Shown here piece by piece: positions 1 through 6,707 of a stretch of DNA of 17,021 bases (the stretch's first letter is position 1; every line of letters starts with the position of its first letter). The notes under the pieces were generated by a model. That model worked only from the letters and a program-made list of their open reading frames with translations, was not told where the DNA came from and made no database searches. The stretch spans positions 1-17,021 of the forward strand of contig JAJZKY010000016.1 in the NCBI GenBank assembly GCA_021803885.1, read 5' to 3'. This DNA is from Planctomycetota bacterium (lineage in GTDB: Bacteria; Planctomycetota; Phycisphaerae; WQYP01; JAJZKY01). The translations under genes were made by a program, and so were the position numbers.

Positions 1-1
1 C

Positions 2-403
2 GCAAAGGGGGGCGAAGCGGCTTTGCAGCGATATATTCCAACCCGCATTCTTAAGCGGGTGGTCCTTTGGGTCAAACATCATCCTTTCCTCTCGGTGTTT
101 GTTCCCGCGATGCTTCCACCCCCCATCCCTCTGTTGCCATTTGCGCTCGCCTCCGGAGCTCTGAGCGTTTCGCGCGGTCGTTTCCTTGCCGTCTACAGCG
201 CTGCTCGCACCTTGCGTTACACCCTCGTCGCGTGGCTCGGCGTGGTCTACGGAGGGTATGTGATCCGCCTGTGGTCGGGTACGCTGCAGAGATGGTCCGC
301 GCCATTGCTTTGGGTGTTTGGAGTATCGCTGGTGGGTGGCTTGTGTTTCGGGATACGCAAGATCAGAGGACTGCGCAAGAAGGAAGTCGAGCGTCTCTCA
401 TAA
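2..403 (+). CDS. VTT/DedA-like membrane protein, C-terminal part (5' end outside window)
   Basis: The frame is open from base 2, so the gene is cut by the window edge. The TTG at 23 is probably internal, not the real start. The visible ~134 residues carry hydrophobic segments around FLSVFVPAMLPPPIPLLPFA and LLWVFGVSLVGGLCFG. Between them is a proline-rich re-entrant-like stretch, then GALSVSRGRFLAVYSAARTLRY. The order P..P..P, small residues, then F.....R..RY and YG is the pattern of the VTT (DedA/SNARE-associated) domain of inner-membrane proteins, some of which are lipid scramblases. The tail is basic (RKIRGLRKKEVE), as expected at a cytoplasmic C terminus. A 9-bp stem hairpin follows the stop. 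Family assignment is by pattern recognition; the substrate is unknown. Confidence 0.72.
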   Translation, partial: AKGGEAALQRYIPTRILKRVVLWVKHHPFLSVFVPAMLPPPIPLLPFALASGALSVSRGRFLAVYSAARTLRYTLVAWLGVVYGGYVIRLWSGTLQRWSAPLLWVFGVSLVGGLCFGIRKIRGLRKKEVERLS

Positions 404-412
404 ACAGGTTCG

Positions 413-441
413 GCCTCAAGCCAGATATTTACGCTTGAGGC
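413..441 (+). terminator. Hairpin after the VTT-domain gene, possible terminator
   Basis: GCCTCAAGC (413-421) pairs perfectly with GCTTGAGGC (433-441) across an 11-nt loop. The hairpin starts 10 bases after the stop codon of the upstream gene. No T-run follows, so a classic intrinsic terminator is not shown. It may work as an RNA 3'-end structure instead. Confidence 0.4.
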
Positions 442-536
442 GGTGGAGCAGTTGAGCATCTGTCATGAAGAAGCGGCAGAAGCTGGATGGCGATTGATTT
501 CTATTTCTGTCCACGCTCGCATGCAGGCGTGCATCC

Positions 537-647
537 ATGGCCGGAATGCAGCAGCTCATCTCTATAATCCTGGCACTCCTTGCGCTATTTGTTCCAACGG
601 CTGGATTAGGAGTGGCGGTAATCCAGGAGATCAGGACTGAAAGGTGA
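537..647 (+). CDS. Possible 36-aa single-span membrane peptide
   Basis: An ATG at 537 (or the in-frame ATG at 546) opens a short frame ending at TGA 645-647. It reads MAGMQQLISIILALLALFVP and continues with TAGLGVAVIQEIRTER. The product is one strongly hydrophobic helix of about 20 residues followed by a charged tail, a typical small membrane-peptide architecture. An AGGCG sequence lies about 8 bases before the ATG at 537, which is only a fair ribosome site. It stands alone in the gap between the VTT-domain gene and the phospholipase gene. No homologue is recognised. The hydrophobic order could still arise by chance in so short a frame. Confidence 0.33.
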   Translation: MAGMQQLISIILALLALFVPTAGLGVAVIQEIRTER

Positions 648-771
648 TCTAGGGCGGGCTTCCGCTCAATGGCAGCGTGGAGTCTCGAGTTAAACGAAAC
701 GCTCATCCGCAATGGAGTTTATGCAATTCCCGGTAAAGATGGAAGTACGCTAGAATCACCGCGAGGTTGGG

Positions 772-2106
772 ATGGGATTCATGGGGTGCTGCGGGGCGTT
801 GCGTTTGAAAGTTTTTGCCATCATCTTGCCGCTTGTTCTTTGTTTCGGCTGGCCAAACGACGCTGCGGCCTACGCTGTTCTGGCTCATGAGGCGATCATT
901 GACAGCGTGTGGGACACGAACATACGCCCACTTCTCTTGAAGCGCTTTCCCGATGCCACGACAGAAGAACTCAAAGAAGCACATGGCTATGCTTACGGCG
1001 GGGCGATTATCCAGGACATGGGCTACTATCCGCACGGAAGCGTTTTCTTCAGCGATTTGACGCACTATGTGCGGAGCGGAGACTTCGTCCTGGCACTTCT
1101 CCATGATTCCAGGGATCTCGACGGCTATGCCTTCGCGCTTGGGGCCCTCGCTCACTACGCCTCGGACAATGAAGGTCACCCCGTCGGCACCAATCGTGCG
1201 GTCCCGCTGCTCTATCCCAAGTTGAAAACGAAGTACGGCGACTCCGTGACGTACGAGGAAGACAAGCTCGCGCACGTGAAGACGGAATTTGGATTCGACG
1301 TTCTGGAAGTGGCACAAGGACGTTACGCTTCTGACGCTTACCACGACTTCATCAGCTTTGATGTTTCGGTTCCTTTATTGGAACAAGCCTTTCAGGAAAC
1401 CTACGGCTTGGAATTGAAAACCGTTCTTACGAACGAAGACCAGGTCCTCGGTTCCTACCGTTACGCCGTCAGTCAGCTTCTTCCTAAAGCCACGCGCATT
1501 GCCTGGAGCCTGAAGAAAGACGAGATCCGGAAGGATCAGCCCAGCATGACGAGAAAGAAGTTTCTCTACAATCTTTCTCGCGCCAGTTACCAAAAGAGCT
1601 GGGGACAGACCTATCGGCCGCCGAGCTGTTGGGAAAGATTTCTCGGCTTCCTTACTCGAATTCTCCCCAAGGTCGGCCCCCTCAAAGTGCTGCAACTCAA
1701 AACCCCTACGCCAGCGGCGGAAAAGCTGTTCCAGGCGAGCTTCAACTCAACTCTGGATCGCTACCGACGGCTGCTAACCCAGGCAGGCGCCGGCCAGCTG
1801 GTCCTGCCCAACGAGAATTTTGACATCGGTGCAATAACGGGGCCGGGAGAATATCGGCTTAACGACGTGACCCACGCAAAGTTGCTAGACGCGCTGGCGA
1901 AGGAGAATTTCAGTCGTGCTTCGCTCGAGGTTCGAGCCGAGCTTCTGGAATTCTATGGACATCCGAATGCTCCTTACGCGACGAAGCGAGACCCCAAGGA
2001 CTGGGCAACGGTTCAGGCCGAGCTTGAACAGTTGAAGAAAGCAGCTCCGCCAGCGGTTCCGAATGCCGCGGATGTTCCCGCCCAGCTAGGCCCCTCGTCC
2101 GAGTAA
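772..2106 (+). CDS. Secreted zinc-dependent phospholipase C-like protein
   Basis: This 444-aa protein has an N-terminal signal peptide (hydrophobic core at about 13-27, cleavage likely near AAAYA at 31-35). It then shows the histidine/aspartate pattern of the Zn-dependent phospholipase C / P1-nuclease fold: H39 in VLAHE, D82 in QDMGYYPHG, H98 in THY, and the cluster H128-D132-H136 in ALAHYASDNEGHP. These would bind the zinc ions for phosphoester hydrolysis. Export to the periplasm or outside the cell is expected. The catalytic core occupies about the first 200 residues. The remaining ~240 (helical, with a proline/alanine-rich tail) have no assignment. ATG 772 is preceded by GAGG at 763-766. 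An ATG at 781 is possible but keeps the same signal peptide. The true substrate is not visible. The PAP2 lipid-phosphatase remnant just downstream suggests a former phospholipid-related gene pair. Confidence 0.82.
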   Translation: MGFMGCCGALRLKVFAIILPLVLCFGWPNDAAAYAVLAHEAIIDSVWDTNIRPLLLKRFPDATTEELKEAHGYAYGGAIIQDMGYYPHGSVFFSDLTHYVRSGDFVLALLHDSRDLDGYAFALGALAHYASDNEGHPVGTNRAVPLLYPKLKTKYGDSVTYEEDKLAHVKTEFGFDVLEVAQGRYASDAYHDFISFDVSVPLLEQAFQETYGLELKTVLTNEDQVLGSYRYAVSQLLPKATRIAWSLKKDEIRKDQPSMTRKKFLYNLSRASYQKSWGQTYRPPSCWERFLGFLTRILPKVGPLKVLQLKTPTPAAEKLFQASFNSTLDRYRRLLTQAGAGQLVLPNENFDIGAITGPGEYRLNDVTHAKLLDALAKENFSRASLEVRAELLEFYGHPNAPYATKRDPKDWATVQAELEQLKKAAPPAVPNAADVPAQLGPSSE

Positions 2107-2165
2107 TGGGAAGTTGTTCTGTATTTTCTCAGCATGGCGGTTGAGGCTCTATGTGGGAGATACGG

Positions 2166-2326
2166 CATGCAGCCGAGCCCATTAGATCGCGATCCTGGCG
2201 ATGACGGTCGAGATCATCCTGCTGGTGGGAATGACTCGCATCTACCTCGAAGTGCATTACCCAAGCGACGTCGCAAGTGGCATATCGCTTGGGGCGGCTT
2301 GGGCGCTCTTATTGGCCGGGTGATCT
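2166..2326 (+). pseudogene. Decayed PAP2-family phosphatase (C-terminal remnant)
   Basis: In the frame of base 2186 the sequence reads IAILAMTVEIILLVG then MTRIYLEVHYPSDVASGISL and GAAWALLLAG, ending at TGA 2324-2326. T-R-x5-H-x3-D matches the third signature motif of PAP2 phosphatases (SRxxxxxHxxxD). Just upstream, in another frame from 2166, HAAEPI resembles the residues after the PSGH motif. Joining it to IAILAM needs removal of about 2 bases at 2184-2185, so a frameshift separates the two. The first motif (KxxxxxxRP) and the N-terminal membrane helices are absent. The remnant begins within ~60 bp of the phospholipase stop, consistent with a former gene partner. It is non-functional as it stands. 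Confidence 0.65.
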
Positions 2327-2449
2327 TCATTATTTCGTGACCCCAAGGCCGCCCCCGCGGGCAATAGTCCTCTGGATCGAGCGTTGCCAGTTCTATAGTG
2401 AGACCTAAACTTCCATCGGCCAGCAATCTTGACTTTCAAGGTAAAGGTG

Positions 2450-2454
2450 CTCAA
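2450..2454 (+). repeat. Target-site duplication CTCAA, left copy
   Basis: CTCAA directly abuts the left inverted repeat of the IS21-family element. The same pentamer in the same orientation abuts the right inverted repeat at 5334-5338. Five bases is within the 4-8 bp usual for the IS21 family. It fixes the element borders at 2455 and 5333. Confidence 0.75.
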
Positions 2455-2512
2455 CCTCGGTGATCACGTTAAATCCGGCCATACGTGATCAGGTCAAAAC
2501 CGGCCATAGGGA
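2455..2512 (+). repeat. IS21 left terminal inverted repeat
   Basis: It starts CCTCGGTGATCAC and holds two copies of CCGGCCATA (2475-2483 and 2500-2508), each preceded by a TGATCA-type motif. Read against the reverse complement of 5277-5333 it matches over about 57 bases with few mismatches and one gap. The repeated motifs are presumably IstA-binding sites, as is known for multiple repeats at IS21 ends. Confidence 0.85.
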
Positions 2513-2849
2513 TTGGCCGAAGACGTGATTGTTTTACCTTGCTGGCGTGCAGTTGTGCAAGGCGACGAGTGGCGCGTTGATGTTCAAGGCCGTTGATTTC
2601 GTGTTACGGTAGTATTCGCTCCGCCGGGGTCGCGCCCTGCGGAGTGATCCAGGGCCGAGGACACGGGGCTGGCTCCGAAGGAATCGGCATTCGAGACCCT
2701 CTGCTGTTTGGCACGCGTGCCGGCGGTGGAGGGTTTCGTGTTTTTGCCAGCATTCCTAAGGTGAAGCTCCGTCGTGGGAGGCCGCTGGATCCGAGATTGC
2801 GACGATGCCGGGCGTTCTTTGCACGGCCACCTTATTGTCTTTGTTCTTG
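2513..2849. other. Non-coding stretch inside the IS21 element
   Basis: This ~340-bp segment lies between the left inverted repeat and the istB stop. Short open frames occur on both strands, but none has a recognisable domain or a good ribosome site. I see no gene here. It is probably 3' untranslated sequence of the istAB transcript. Confidence 0.5.
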
Positions 2850-3599
2850 TCATTGGTTTTCTCCGCGAGTGCTGGTTTTGGTGCGCCAACTGCGCGGTCC
2901 GCACTGCAGGACATGTCCGTGATGCAACAGCCGGTCGAGCATGGCGGTGACGGCGGCGCTGTCGCCAAGCAGTTTGCCCCAGTCGTCTACGGGACGGTTC
3001 GACGTGATCAGCGTGCTGGCGCGTTCGTAGCGGCGCATGATGATCTCCAGTAGCTCCTCGGCCGCGGTCAGTGGTAGCTTGCGCATGCCGAGATCGTCGA
3101 CGATCAGCAGCGGCACTGTAGAGAGCAGTTCCATGTATTCCTTGCGGTTGCCATCCAGCGCAGCGTCGGCCAGTTCCTCCAGCAGGATGTGGGTTTCGCG
3201 ATAGAGCACGCGATAACCCTGCTGGATAACAGCATGTCCGATGGCTTGGGCAAGATGGCTCTTCCCGCTGCCGGCTGGACCGAGGAACAAGGAGTCTTCG
3301 CGGCGTTCGATCCAGCCGGCGGTAGCCAGATCGAAGATGAGATTGCGGTTCATCTTCACATTGAACTGGAAGTCGAAGTTATCCAGGCGCTTGTCCGGAT
3401 CACGGAAGCGAGCCTGTTTCTGGCGTCGTTCCAACAGCCGTTTGCTGCGGCAGTCGATTTCGTCCGACACCAGAGTGGAGAGCAAGTCGATGGGCGCCAT
3501 GTTGTCTGTCTGCGCCTGAAGCAGGCGCGTTTCCAGCACAGCCACCATTCCGCCCAGCCGCAGTTGATGCAGGGCACGACTAAGTTCGATCAGGTTCAT
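2850..3599 (-). CDS. istB: IS21 transposition helper ATPase IstB
   Basis: This 249-aa AAA+/DnaC-like ATPase assists the IstA transposase in target capture and strand transfer. Walker A is GPAGSGKS at residues 107-114, Walker B is LLIVDD at 164-169, and the sensor-type TSNRP lies at 199-203. The N-terminal ~95 residues, with the run RSKRLLERRQKQARFR, match the usual IstB N-terminal domain. The length is normal for the family and there is no frameshift. The ATG at 3599 lies inside the 3' end of istA (20-base overlap), so translation is likely coupled to istA. It acts in the cytoplasm on DNA. Confidence 0.93.
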   Translation of the reverse strand: MNLIELSRALHQLRLGGMVAVLETRLLQAQTDNMAPIDLLSTLVSDEIDCRSKRLLERRQKQARFRDPDKRLDNFDFQFNVKMNRNLIFDLATAGWIERREDSLFLGPAGSGKSHLAQAIGHAVIQQGYRVLYRETHILLEELADAALDGNRKEYMELLSTVPLLIVDDLGMRKLPLTAAEELLEIIMRRYERASTLITSNRPVDDWGKLLGDSAAVTAMLDRLLHHGHVLQCGPRSWRTKTSTRGENQ

Positions 3600-5235
3600 G
3601 GTTGTTTTCCTCGAATTGGATTCGTTGTTGGATCAGGTCGCGATACTGGGTCAGCTCGCGGATGAGAGGATCGACCTGGCGTAGAGTGAGCGGGGCTTGC
3701 GGGCTGCGCTCCAGATAGCGGCGCACGAAGCGATACTCGGCAACGCCCAGTTCCAGCGCCGCGGCGCAGGCGTTCTCGGTGGCCGCGCAGCCATACTTCT
3801 TAACCAGCGCGAGCACGCCCATAATGCGGCGCAGCCCGGCCTCGCCCTGGCGATGATGAATCGCGTCGCACACTGCACCGATGCTGGCGCCCGCCTTGTG
3901 GGACCGCGCGATCAACCGCAGTGTATGCGGCGGAGTGCGTCGCGGGCGATCTTCAGGCCGGATGCGATGCCGGCCGCGCTTCTGTTCGAGATGTTCGCGC
4001 AGCAACATGCCGTTGCGCGGGTCAAGCAGGCGCACGTACATCGCATCCCACTGCACATCGACCTGGCGGCCGATCCAGCCCGGCGGCGCACCATAGTAGG
4101 CCGCGTCCACTTCCACACAGCCATCGATATGAACCGTTCGCTTTCCGTACTGGTAATAGCGGAACGGCTCCAGCGGCAGTGGCTGCAGGAACGGCTTCTC
4201 TTCGGCGAACATGGCCGCCACCTGCCGCTTGGTGCGGCCATGGATCCGCGTGTCGGCCCAGTGCTCTTCCCAGTGGTCGAGATACGCCTGCGCCTCCTCC
4301 AGACTCTCGAAGCGCTTGCCTTTCAGCGGCGTTTTCTGTGCATGAGCAACGCCTGACTCAACTTTTCCCTTTCGATCGGGGTCTCGCACCTTGCAAGGCA
4401 GAGCAGTTACTCCGTAATGCGCCAGAACGTCGCGGTAGAGAGGGTTCAACCGCGGATCGTAGATGTCGGGCGCCAGGACGCCTTCGCGGAGATTATCGAG
4501 AACCACGATTCTTGTGGTTCCACCTAATCGGCGAAAAGCCTTCTCATGCAGCTCGGCCCAGATGCGGGCGCTGGATCGGAAGGTGAGAAGACGGACCGAC
4601 TTGCGGCTGCAGCCCAGCGTCAGCACGAACAGCCGCGTGCGCCGGTACTTGCCCGTCACAGGATCGCGTACCATCGGTCCGGTGCCGTAATCAACCTGAC
4701 ACTCTTCGCCGATCGGCGTTTCTATGATCGCCCGTGCTTCTGGCGGTGCGGCTGCGCGAAGTTTCCGCGCATAGCGCAGCACACTCTGGTAGCCGCCGTT
4801 GAACCCGTGACGGTCGACCAAGTCCTGCCAGATCCCCATTGCGTTGCGGCCGCGGTCCAACTCCTGCGCGATCAGTTCACCGTACGCCTCGCAGAGGCTC
4901 GCTGGTCCGCAACCCGGTTTCCTGGCTGAAAAGTCGGTGATCACCTCTATGGCCGGTTTTGAATCCCCGCCCTCAGAGTCGGTGATCATGTTGATGGCCG
5001 GTTTTGAATCTTCGCTCCCGGAGTCGGTGATCGGGTTGATGGCCGGTTTTGCCGGACCATGACGCCCCCACCCGCCAGGACGGCGAAGCGCAATCCCAGC
5101 ACCGCGAAGGTACTCGCCGGCCGTCTCTCGGCGCACCCCGGTCGCCTGCTCAATGCGGCGCAACGACCATCCAAGCCGGCCCAACGCAATGACTTGTTCT
5201 CGTTTTTCTCTGCTCAAGACGTTGCTCATGACCAC
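3580..5235 (-). CDS. istA: IS21-family DDE transposase IstA
   Basis: Numbered from the GTG at 5235 (551 aa), the protein starts with a helix-turn-helix region (about 9-48, LGRLGWSLRRIEQATGVRRE). Three 15-residue repeats follow (KPAINPITDS at 63, KPAINMITDS at 78, KPAIEVITD at 93). The DDE catalytic core has D182 in QVDYG, D247 in VVLDN and E293 in KGKVESGV. A C-terminal beta-rich domain starts near residue 360. The ATG at 5229 (third codon) is an equally good start; no strong ribosome site favours either. The 15-aa repeat is encoded by 45-bp DNA repeats resembling the element's own ends. The protein cuts and joins the IS ends with IstB. Confidence 0.93.
   Translation of the reverse strand: MVMSNVLSREKREQVIALGRLGWSLRRIEQATGVRRETAGEYLRGAGIALRRPGGWGRHGPAKPAINPITDSGSEDSKPAINMITDSEGGDSKPAIEVITDFSARKPGCGPASLCEAYGELIAQELDRGRNAMGIWQDLVDRHGFNGGYQSVLRYARKLRAAAPPEARAIIETPIGEECQVDYGTGPMVRDPVTGKYRRTRLFVLTLGCSRKSVRLLTFRSSARIWAELHEKAFRRLGGTTRIVVLDNLREGVLAPDIYDPRLNPLYRDVLAHYGVTALPCKVRDPDRKGKVESGVAHAQKTPLKGKRFESLEEAQAYLDHWEEHWADTRIHGRTKRQVAAMFAEEKPFLQPLPLEPFRYYQYGKRTVHIDGCVEVDAAYYGAPPGWIGRQVDVQWDAMYVRLLDPRNGMLLREHLEQKRGRHRIRPEDRPRRTPPHTLRLIARSHKAGASIGAVCDAIHHRQGEAGLRRIMGVLALVKKYGCAATENACAAALELGVAEYRFVRRYLERSPQAPLTLRQVDPLIRELTQYRDLIQQRIQFEENNHEPDRT
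4933..5050 (+). repeat. Tandem 45-bp repeats inside istA resembling the IS ends
   Basis: Three copies start at 4933, 4978 and 5023 with exact 45-bp spacing; the third is partial. Each carries GTCGGTGATC, then ATGGCCGGTTTTG. The right inverted repeat contains the same pieces, CGATCATCT followed by ATGGCCGGTTTTG. In the istA frame they encode the 15-residue KPAI(N/E)xITD repeat. Being a multiple of three they keep the frame open. Confidence 0.88.
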
Positions 5236-5276
5236 AGAGGCTAACTGCCTCCGCGGTGGCTATGTCTTAAGCCATC

Positions 5277-5333
5277 TCTCTATGGCCGGTTTTAACCCGA
5301 TCATCTATGGCCGGTTTTGGGTGATCACCGAGG
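5277..5333 (-). repeat. IS21 right terminal inverted repeat
   Basis: The reverse complement begins CCTCGGTGATCACCC and contains CCGGCCATAG twice, mirroring the left end. On the plus strand ATGGCCGGTTTT appears at 5282-5293 and 5306-5317. It lies just upstream of istA, so the istA promoter probably overlaps it; no clear -35/-10 pair was identified. Confidence 0.85.
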
Positions 5334-5338
5334 CTCAA
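5334..5338 (+). repeat. Target-site duplication CTCAA, right copy
   Basis: CTCAA directly follows the right IS end and matches the copy at 2450-2454. Removing the element plus one copy restores the presumed ancestral sequence ...GGTG-CTCAA-AATTG... . Confidence 0.75.
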
Positions 5339-5412
5339 AATTGTGACGAACGAGCGGCAATGCCCGCTGATGTCGTCGATCAAGGTACTTCCGCGATCGC
5401 AGGAAGAATCCC

Positions 5413-6165
5413 ATGAACAAGGTGATTGCCACGATGAGACGCACTCAAGCAGTTCTTTCGGGATTCTGGTTGTCAGCTCTGGTTCTCCTGTCAGCGGTCC
5501 CATTAGCGTCCCAGATCGCTTTGTCCACCCCGGAGATCAAACCTCCCGATCTGGACCTGATGCTGCAACGCATCGAGGATGCCCAGATCCAGATTCCCGC
5601 TCAGTCCCGGCCTTACGACGTGACACGAGAATACAAAGTGTTTCGCGGCTTTGACACGCGGCCAACCTCTGAGGTGATTGCGCAGATCAAGTTCGTTCCC
5701 CCCGACGTGAAGACATACAAAATTGTGGAAACCAAAGGGGACTCCCGGGGGGTGAAGTTTGTTCGTGAGGTGCTAAGCAGCGAAACATCGGCAACGAGGA
5801 CAGAGCACAGCACGGACATCAGCCGGACAAACTATGACTTCGTTTTTTTGAGGCGCCAGAGCTTCCGTGACGTTCCCGAGTACGTTTTGGCGATCTTTCC
5901 GAAGCGCAAAGATAAATACCTTTTGCGAGGGCAGATTTGGATCGACGCCCACAGTTTCCGCATCCTCCAAATCGAAGGAGTACCAGCGAAGAGTCCTTCA
6001 TTCTGGCTCAAAGACATTCATATCACCCTGCAATATGGTGAACTCGGCGGGATGTGGGTCCCTGTAACTTTCGACGCCATTGCGACAGTCCGCTTTCTGG
6101 GAGAGTTCACCCTCGCCGGCCTCAATATCGTGCGATCCGAAGCCTTATCCGCCGAGCCGAAATAG
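5413..6165 (+). CDS. Secreted LolA/RseB-like protein, function unknown
   Basis: The 250-aa product has an N-terminal signal sequence: basic MRRTQ at residues 8-12, hydrophobic core to about 30, then a likely cleavage near PLASQIA. The mature part is rich in beta-strand patterns such as YEYKVFRG-type and GQIWIDAHSFRILQIEG. Strands followed by a statement of 'how the value was set' (WVPVTFDA, FTLAGLNIV) are typical of the LolA/RseB half-barrel used by lipoprotein-sorting and lipid-sensing proteins. ATG 5413 has a good ribosome site, AGGAAG at 5401-5406. The gene starts about 75 bp past the IS21 element, so its original promoter may have been displaced. Fold assignment is by pattern only; cargo and partner are unknown. 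Confidence 0.68.
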   Translation: MNKVIATMRRTQAVLSGFWLSALVLLSAVPLASQIALSTPEIKPPDLDLMLQRIEDAQIQIPAQSRPYDVTREYKVFRGFDTRPTSEVIAQIKFVPPDVKTYKIVETKGDSRGVKFVREVLSSETSATRTEHSTDISRTNYDFVFLRRQSFRDVPEYVLAIFPKRKDKYLLRGQIWIDAHSFRILQIEGVPAKSPSFWLKDIHITLQYGELGGMWVPVTFDAIATVRFLGEFTLAGLNIVRSEALSAEPK

Positions 6166-6174
6166 AAATTTTCT

Positions 6175-6190
6175 CCGATCTCCTGATCGG
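6175..6190 (+). terminator. Short hairpin after the LolA-like gene
   Basis: CCGATC (6175-6180) pairs with GATCGG (6185-6190) across a TCCT tetraloop, 9 bases after the stop codon at 6163-6165. No T-run follows. A weak terminator or 3'-end stabiliser is possible. Confidence 0.35.
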
Positions 6191-6331
6191 TCGCCATGCG
6201 GAAGCTTCTGATTTCGCTCTGAATTGGGTTCTCCCGTATATTTGGCGAAGTGTCCAGGGGTAGCGTCCAGACTTTTTCGCACTTTTGATCTTCCTTGGAA
6301 CATAGAAAGATTGTTCGGTTGCGGTTGTATT

Positions 6332-6357
6332 GCTTCTGGACCCATGGGGCCAGAAGC
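6332..6357 (-). repeat. Perfect 8-bp stem hairpin in the IS256 remnant
   Basis: GCTTCTGG (6332-6339) pairs with CCAGAAGC (6350-6357), and the loop itself contains the palindrome CCATGG. It lies 10 bases past the stop of the transposase remnant on the minus strand, where a transposase terminator could sit. No T-run follows. Confidence 0.4.
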
Positions 6358-6366
6358 AAGGCGGTT

Positions 6367-6639
6367 TCAGGCGATGGCCCGAACTTTGGCCTGCCGGTTC
6401 ATCTGCAAGTAGCGTTTCGTCCCCCACCGGGTTGCGGCCACATGCCGCAGCCGCGCTGCCCCCGGCATCAGCGCGGAGTGACCGTCGGGGAAGGCGCCAA
6501 CCACACGCCTTCGTCGTCGGATCTCCCCCGTGAGTCGTTCCAGAGGGTTGTTCGTCTTGATGCAACGCCAGTGCTCCGGCGGCATGCTGTAGTAGCTCAG
6601 GGTCTCGTCGATGCCGTTCTCCACGATCTCGGCCGCTCT
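6367..6639 (-). pseudogene. IS256-family transposase, C-terminal fragment
   Basis: The minus-strand frame reads AAEIVENGIDETLSYY, then MPPEHWRCIKTNNPLERL, then GEIRRRRRVVGAFPDG and RHVAATRWGTKRYLQMNR. This is the characteristic C terminus of IS256/Mutator transposases (E-x-H-W...TNNxxERLxxEIRRRxRVVGxFPD). Only about 90 of the usual ~400 residues remain. The catalytic Asp residues and N-terminal DNA-binding part are gone. The frame continues upstream past 6640 as unrelated sequence that runs into the 3' end of the GH130 gene, so this is a deletion scar and not a live gene. Confidence 0.85.
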
Positions 6640-6707
6640 CGACTTGGATTTGATCGAGTTGCATCGAGGACACTCGTGTTCAGTCCAAATCAAATGGGGT
6701 GACGACT

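Larger units (their letters stand above)
2455..5333 (-). mobile_element. Complete IS21-family insertion sequence (2879 bp)
   Basis: The element contains istA and istB in the usual overlapping order on the minus strand, long terminal inverted repeats, and a 5-bp direct target duplication (CTCAA). Both genes are uninterrupted and the repeats are well kept, so the copy is probably recent and may be active. The ends begin CCTCGGTGATCAC and not with the TG found in many family members. The insertion separates the PAP2 remnant from the LolA-like gene. About 340 bp between the left repeat and the istB stop carries no convincing gene. Confidence 0.9.
6257..6640 (-). mobile_element. Remnant of an IS256-family element
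   Basis: The C-terminal part of a Mutator/IS256-type transposase is followed, after its stop, by untranslated sequence ending near 6257-6285. There the minus strand reads AAAAGTGCGAAAAAGTCTGGACGC, resembling the T/A-rich ends with GTCCAGAC seen in this family. The other end and most of the transposase are missing. The outer border (~6257) is inferred; the inner border (~6640) is where similarity fades. Confidence 0.6.

Noticed and set aside
703..1344. Minus-strand 213-codon ORF
   Set aside because: It is antisense to the phospholipase gene, which has clear metal-binding motifs and a signal peptide.
3189..4586. Several plus-strand ORFs of 158-221 codons
   Set aside because: They mirror the istA/istB coding frames and show no independent motifs.
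6122..6673. Minus-strand 183-codon ORF across the IS256 remnant
   Set aside because: The recognisable transposase residues are in the other minus-strand frame, so this one is a shadow.
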